Assembly (NCBI RefSeq): GCF_000442255.1
Contig: NZ_KE557274.1
Coordinates: 1 to 64,000, forward strand
Source: Salipiger mucosus DSM 16094
GTDB lineage: Bacteria; Pseudomonadota; Alphaproteobacteria; Rhodobacterales; Rhodobacteraceae
DNA: 64,000 bases
Direction of reading: 5' to 3'
Of this stretch, positions 61,501-64,000 are shown in pieces. The position numbers and the translations under genes are program-made. Below the pieces are notes generated by a model. That model ran no database searches. It was not told the DNA's origin and was given only the letters and a program-made list of their open reading frames with translations. Each line of letters opens with the position of its first letter. The first letter of the stretch is position 1.

Positions 61501-62331
61501 TTATTCCCGGCATGCCTCTCGTATTATTCGCTTGACGTCTTGCAGTGTTTCCCTTTGCGACTGACCATTCTCGAGCTCCGGTGTAAATGCGATCAACATC
61601 ACGATTCGTTCACGCATCGAAAGGCCATCATATAAAGGATGCCCGAGCTTTCTTCCCGAAAAAATTCCATCACCAAGCATTGTGTTCTCCAGGTCTGGCA
61701 CTCCCGGGAAGCCAGTTGCTTCATACATGCTTTGCTTTATGCAGTCCCCGAACTTTGGCTCGGGCAAGCTCCCTTTCAGCCAGATTTCGGAATACTCATC
61801 GCCAGAGTCATGCCAGCCGAAATTTGCAACGGCACATGTTAATTCATCTTGCTCATAAAAATTACGCAACTGCTCAGGGGCCTCGGTGTTATGTGCCGCG
61901 ACTTCCGTTCCTGTTATTATTACATGGACTTCGTTTTCTCCTGCTTCGGAAGGTAGGTTAGCTCCCGCGGCCAGCCCAGAAAATTTTCTAATAAACTCAA
62001 GCGTATAGGCAACGTTTACTGCATAGAGCCCCCGCAAGTTTTGGGGGTTACCCGAATCAAATGTCACTGAAAATGGTTTGGTCCTCTTTCTCAGAGCAGT
62101 CGGACATTCTTTCCCGGCAACACAACCGCTGTCGGCATGCAGCATGTCGGAGACCAGCGTTGCAAACTCTCCTTCGCCTTCGTGCTCATCATAAAGCTCG
62201 ACAAAATGACAATCCTCGGAAGTCAGCGGAGACGCGGAGGCGCTATAAGGGGGGAAGAGTACTTGACACATTGTGCCGAGGCATAGGATGCGACCTAGGT
62301 GATCGAAAAACCGTTTGTGTCTTGAGCTCAT
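61501..62331 (-). CDS. Exported DUF2927-like protein
   Basis: 276 residues from ATG 62331. Signal peptide ILCLGTMCQVLFPPYSASAS. The C-terminal region SMYEATGFPGVPDLENTMLG, FSGRKLGHPLYDGLSMRERI and VMLIAFTPELENGQ resembles DUF2927, a putative metalloprotease-like family, although the usual catalytic pattern is not obvious. Codon use is AT-richer than its neighbours, and transposase remnants sit on both sides, so recent transfer is likely. Confidence 0.55.
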   Translation of the reverse strand: MSSRHKRFFDHLGRILCLGTMCQVLFPPYSASASPLTSEDCHFVELYDEHEGEGEFATLVSDMLHADSGCVAGKECPTALRKRTKPFSVTFDSGNPQNLRGLYAVNVAYTLEFIRKFSGLAAGANLPSEAGENEVHVIITGTEVAAHNTEAPEQLRNFYEQDELTCAVANFGWHDSGDEYSEIWLKGSLPEPKFGDCIKQSMYEATGFPGVPDLENTMLGDGIFSGRKLGHPLYDGLSMRERIVMLIAFTPELENGQSQRETLQDVKRIIREACRE

Positions 62332-62486
62332 CGGATTTCGCGCCTTCTCTTTTTGACGTGAGGTTCTGGATGTCTCGATGATATTTGAGATGCCAGATCT
62401 CCGATCACGGCGCAAGGTCACGGACCGAGGAATTTCGCCCAGTTTTAGCTATATCCAAATTGAGGGCACCGACATGGGTTGCGACT

Positions 62487-62766
62487 TGCAGAGTGCTGAT
62501 CTTCGGCGCCATCATCGGCCGGCAGGACAAGCTTGCCGTCCTTCGCCATGCGTCGCCACATCGTTCCCCGTCATTCCCGGCTGTAGCGTCTCGGCGACTA
62601 CCTGCGCCTTCGCCTCATCCGGCCAGCGTCGGTGTCCGGACGCGTAGATCTCTACACCGAGCGATCTGAGAAACGGATTTGTAGCGCACATTGCGAACCG
62701 CACTCGCCGAAACTTCGCGGAAGGTGACCGCGGGACAACGCTTACGATGAGGTCACCCGGCGTCAT
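62487..62766 (-). pseudogene. IS66-type TnpA remnant
   Basis: GVEIYASGHRRWPDEAKAQV and VAETLQPGMTGNDVA are the N-terminal part of an IS66 accessory protein. After an internal deletion and frame change, WRRMAKDGKLVLPADDGAED continues in another frame. No other IS66 genes are present. Confidence 0.7.
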
Positions 62767-62878
62767 GCATCAGGCGGGACGCGGGGATGCGGCATCGGCG
62801 GTGGTTATGCTGCGGCGCAGAAACTAAGTTCTCTAGCAACACCGGGTGCTTGGCGCCCGACACTCAAGGAGACCCAAC

Positions 62879-63097
62879 ATGACAGCAACCGACATCCATT
62901 CCGTCCCGCAGAACGACACCGAACACCGTGGCATCCTCGCCCGCATCTTCGACGGCCTGGTCGCCCTCGCCGAGGCCAACCCCCGGCTCAAGAAAGCAGA
63001 GAAGCTCCTCGCCATGAGCGACGCAGAGCTCGAGGCCCGCGGTATCCGCCGAGACGAGATCGTCCAGCACGGGTTCCGGGGTCAGATGTACATCTGA
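62879..63097 (+). CDS. DUF1127-like small protein
   Basis: 72 residues from ATG 62879; AAGGAG precedes it. The C-terminus KKAEKLLAMSDAELEARGIR followed by RDEIVQHGF fits the DUF1127 pattern (L..LSD..L.D.GI.R..I). Such proteins are often RNA-binding or stress-related regulators. Confidence 0.7.
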   Translation: MTATDIHSVPQNDTEHRGILARIFDGLVALAEANPRLKKAEKLLAMSDAELEARGIRRDEIVQHGFRGQMYI

Positions 63098-63122
63098 TCC
63101 CGGCCGCATCGGGCGACCTTGT

Positions 63123-63659
63123 TCAGGCAATCCGCTTGATGGTCTGCAGCGCGGCCCGAAGGAGAACCTGTTGACTGCAAAGGTCTGCGAGGGTTTCGAT
63201 GTTGCTGCGGTCTTTCTCGCTCCAGATGCGAACGCAGTTATCCATTGCGCAGACCGCGCCAATCGGGTCATTCGCCGGACCGTGAATTGGCGCTCCGATG
63301 TAAGCCAGGACACCGTATTCGGTCACGGCCGGATGATGTCGGAAAGACGGATCGCGGGCCATGTCCTGAACAATCAGAGACCGGTCGCGGATCCGCACCT
63401 CATTGCACAGAGAATGAGAGAGTGGTGTGTACCAACTCTCCATAAGGTGAGCGCCAAGCAGGCCACGGCTCGCGTCGGCGCGCCTGGCCTTGAAGACCTG
63501 GCGCTCGTTCGCATCGTCGATCACTGAAACAAGCGCCACAGGTGCACCAAGTGTCTGGTGTGCAAGTTTGACGATGTTTTCAAAGACCCCGTCCTGCCCC
63601 TGATCGAGCAGTCCCAATTCACGAATGCTATACACGTTCGAAATACTAGCCTCCTGCAT
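63123..63659 (-). CDS. GAF-domain protein
   Basis: 178 residues from ATG 63659, an uncertain start with a weak ribosome site. One GAF domain: LAHQTLGAPVALVSVIDDAN, ERQVFKARRADA, SHSLCNEVRIRDRSLIVQDM, GVLAYIGAPIHGPANDPIGA and VCAMDN. Probably a small-molecule or redox sensor. A paralogue lies directly downstream at 63899. Confidence 0.8.
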   Translation of the reverse strand: MQEASISNVYSIRELGLLDQGQDGVFENIVKLAHQTLGAPVALVSVIDDANERQVFKARRADASRGLLGAHLMESWYTPLSHSLCNEVRIRDRSLIVQDMARDPSFRHHPAVTEYGVLAYIGAPIHGPANDPIGAVCAMDNCVRIWSEKDRSNIETLADLCSQQVLLRAALQTIKRIA

Positions 63660-63898
63660 AATTGGAGGTGGCGGAAACTCACGTAAGGAGATTTTGCTAC
63701 CTTTCCGAGAACACGGGAGAGCAGATTCTGTCAATGATTGATTGGCAGCCTGCGGTAACACGTCCTGCAGCGATGCCGTCCTGATGCTTCAGGTGCCCAG
63801 TTGCTGCGAAACTAGGCTTCCTGATGGTGCCCTGTGTCCAGCCCCTCGGAACATGTTTCCATCACCGGCCATGCCACGACCGGCGGACATCTTTCGCA

Positions 63899-64000
63899 TC
63901 AGGCGATGATCTTGATGGTCTGCAAGGTCGCGCGGAACAGCACCTGGTGACTGCACAGGGATGCGAGGCTCTCAAGGAACTCGAGATCCCTGTCTGACCA
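63899..64000 (-). CDS. GAF-domain protein, C-terminal end (cut by window edge)
   Basis: 33 residues visible: WSDRDLEFLESLASLCSHQV then LFRATLQTIKIIA. Nearly the same as the end of 63123-63659 (WSEKDRSNIETLADLCSQQV, LLRAALQTIKRIA), so the two are tandem paralogues. Confidence 0.7.
   Translation of the reverse strand, partial: WSDRDLEFLESLASLCSHQVLFRATLQTIKIIA

Noticed and set aside
1-64000. CRISPR array, tRNA or rRNA genes
   Set aside because: No regularly spaced repeats were seen, and no cloverleaf or rRNA-like sequence was found by eye; TTCGA-like matches at 1270, 28670 and 49857 lack the rest of a tRNA.

Overview
The window looks like Rhodobacterales (roseobacter-type alphaproteobacterial) DNA. 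It is GC-rich, with IS5-family transposases of types common in that group, a PagL-like deacylase, a Tat-exported peptide-binding protein and many short translationally coupled ORFs. All assignments come from reading the sequence by eye; nothing was searched against a database.

Left flank and defence island (1-10.85 kb): a divergent LysR/EamA pair borders a defence block. The block holds a large PIN-domain protein, an AbiE-type toxin-antitoxin pair with two tandem inverted repeats upstream, and a complete type III CBASS operon read on the minus strand: CD-NTase, HORMA (Cap7), TRIP13-like ATPase (Cap6) and a SAVED/nuclease effector (Cap4). A divergent WYL repressor (CapW) controls it. A perfect 17-bp palindrome lies between the -35 and -10 of the CBASS promoter. 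An IS903-group element (1053 bp, 9-bp target duplication) has jumped between that promoter and the first CBASS gene.

Hypothetical-gene block (11-49 kb): a plasmid- or genomic-island-like stretch of more than 50 mostly small genes in operon-like convoys. Recognisable members are a PagL-like deacylase, an ART-like protein, a NADAR (DarT1-associated) protein split by an in-frame TGA, DUF1737, DUF5131, an HD-Pnk end-healing enzyme, a class II Fic protein, a PD-(D/E)XK nuclease, a RES/Xre toxin-antitoxin pair, a transglutaminase-like protein, two UspA proteins with a SulP transporter, a lone Xre/ParS-type antitoxin, a metallophosphoesterase and a PaaK-like ligase. An IS200/IS605-type element cleanly interrupts one ORF. 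Several genes carry single-base lesions (20283, about 37096, 45700-45705, about 19700), so this block is either decaying or contains assembly errors.

Metabolic operon (50-60.7 kb): MarR regulator, SDR dehydrogenase, FAD amine/amino-acid oxidase, a five-gene dipeptide-type ABC transporter, a second FAD oxidase and a D-2-hydroxyacid dehydrogenase, mostly with 1- or 4-base overlaps. It probably imports and oxidises an amino-acid or amine compound.

Right end (60.7-64 kb): remnants of IS427-type and IS66-type elements flank an AT-richer exported DUF2927-like gene. Then come a DUF1127-like peptide and two tandem GAF-domain paralogues, the second cut by the window end.

A genome-scale signal cuts across the genes. 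The 9-mer TTTCAGGAT (or its complement) occurs 16 times between 12.6 and 60.7 kb by hand count, in several reading frames and both orientations. It is absent from the defence island and from the last 3 kb.
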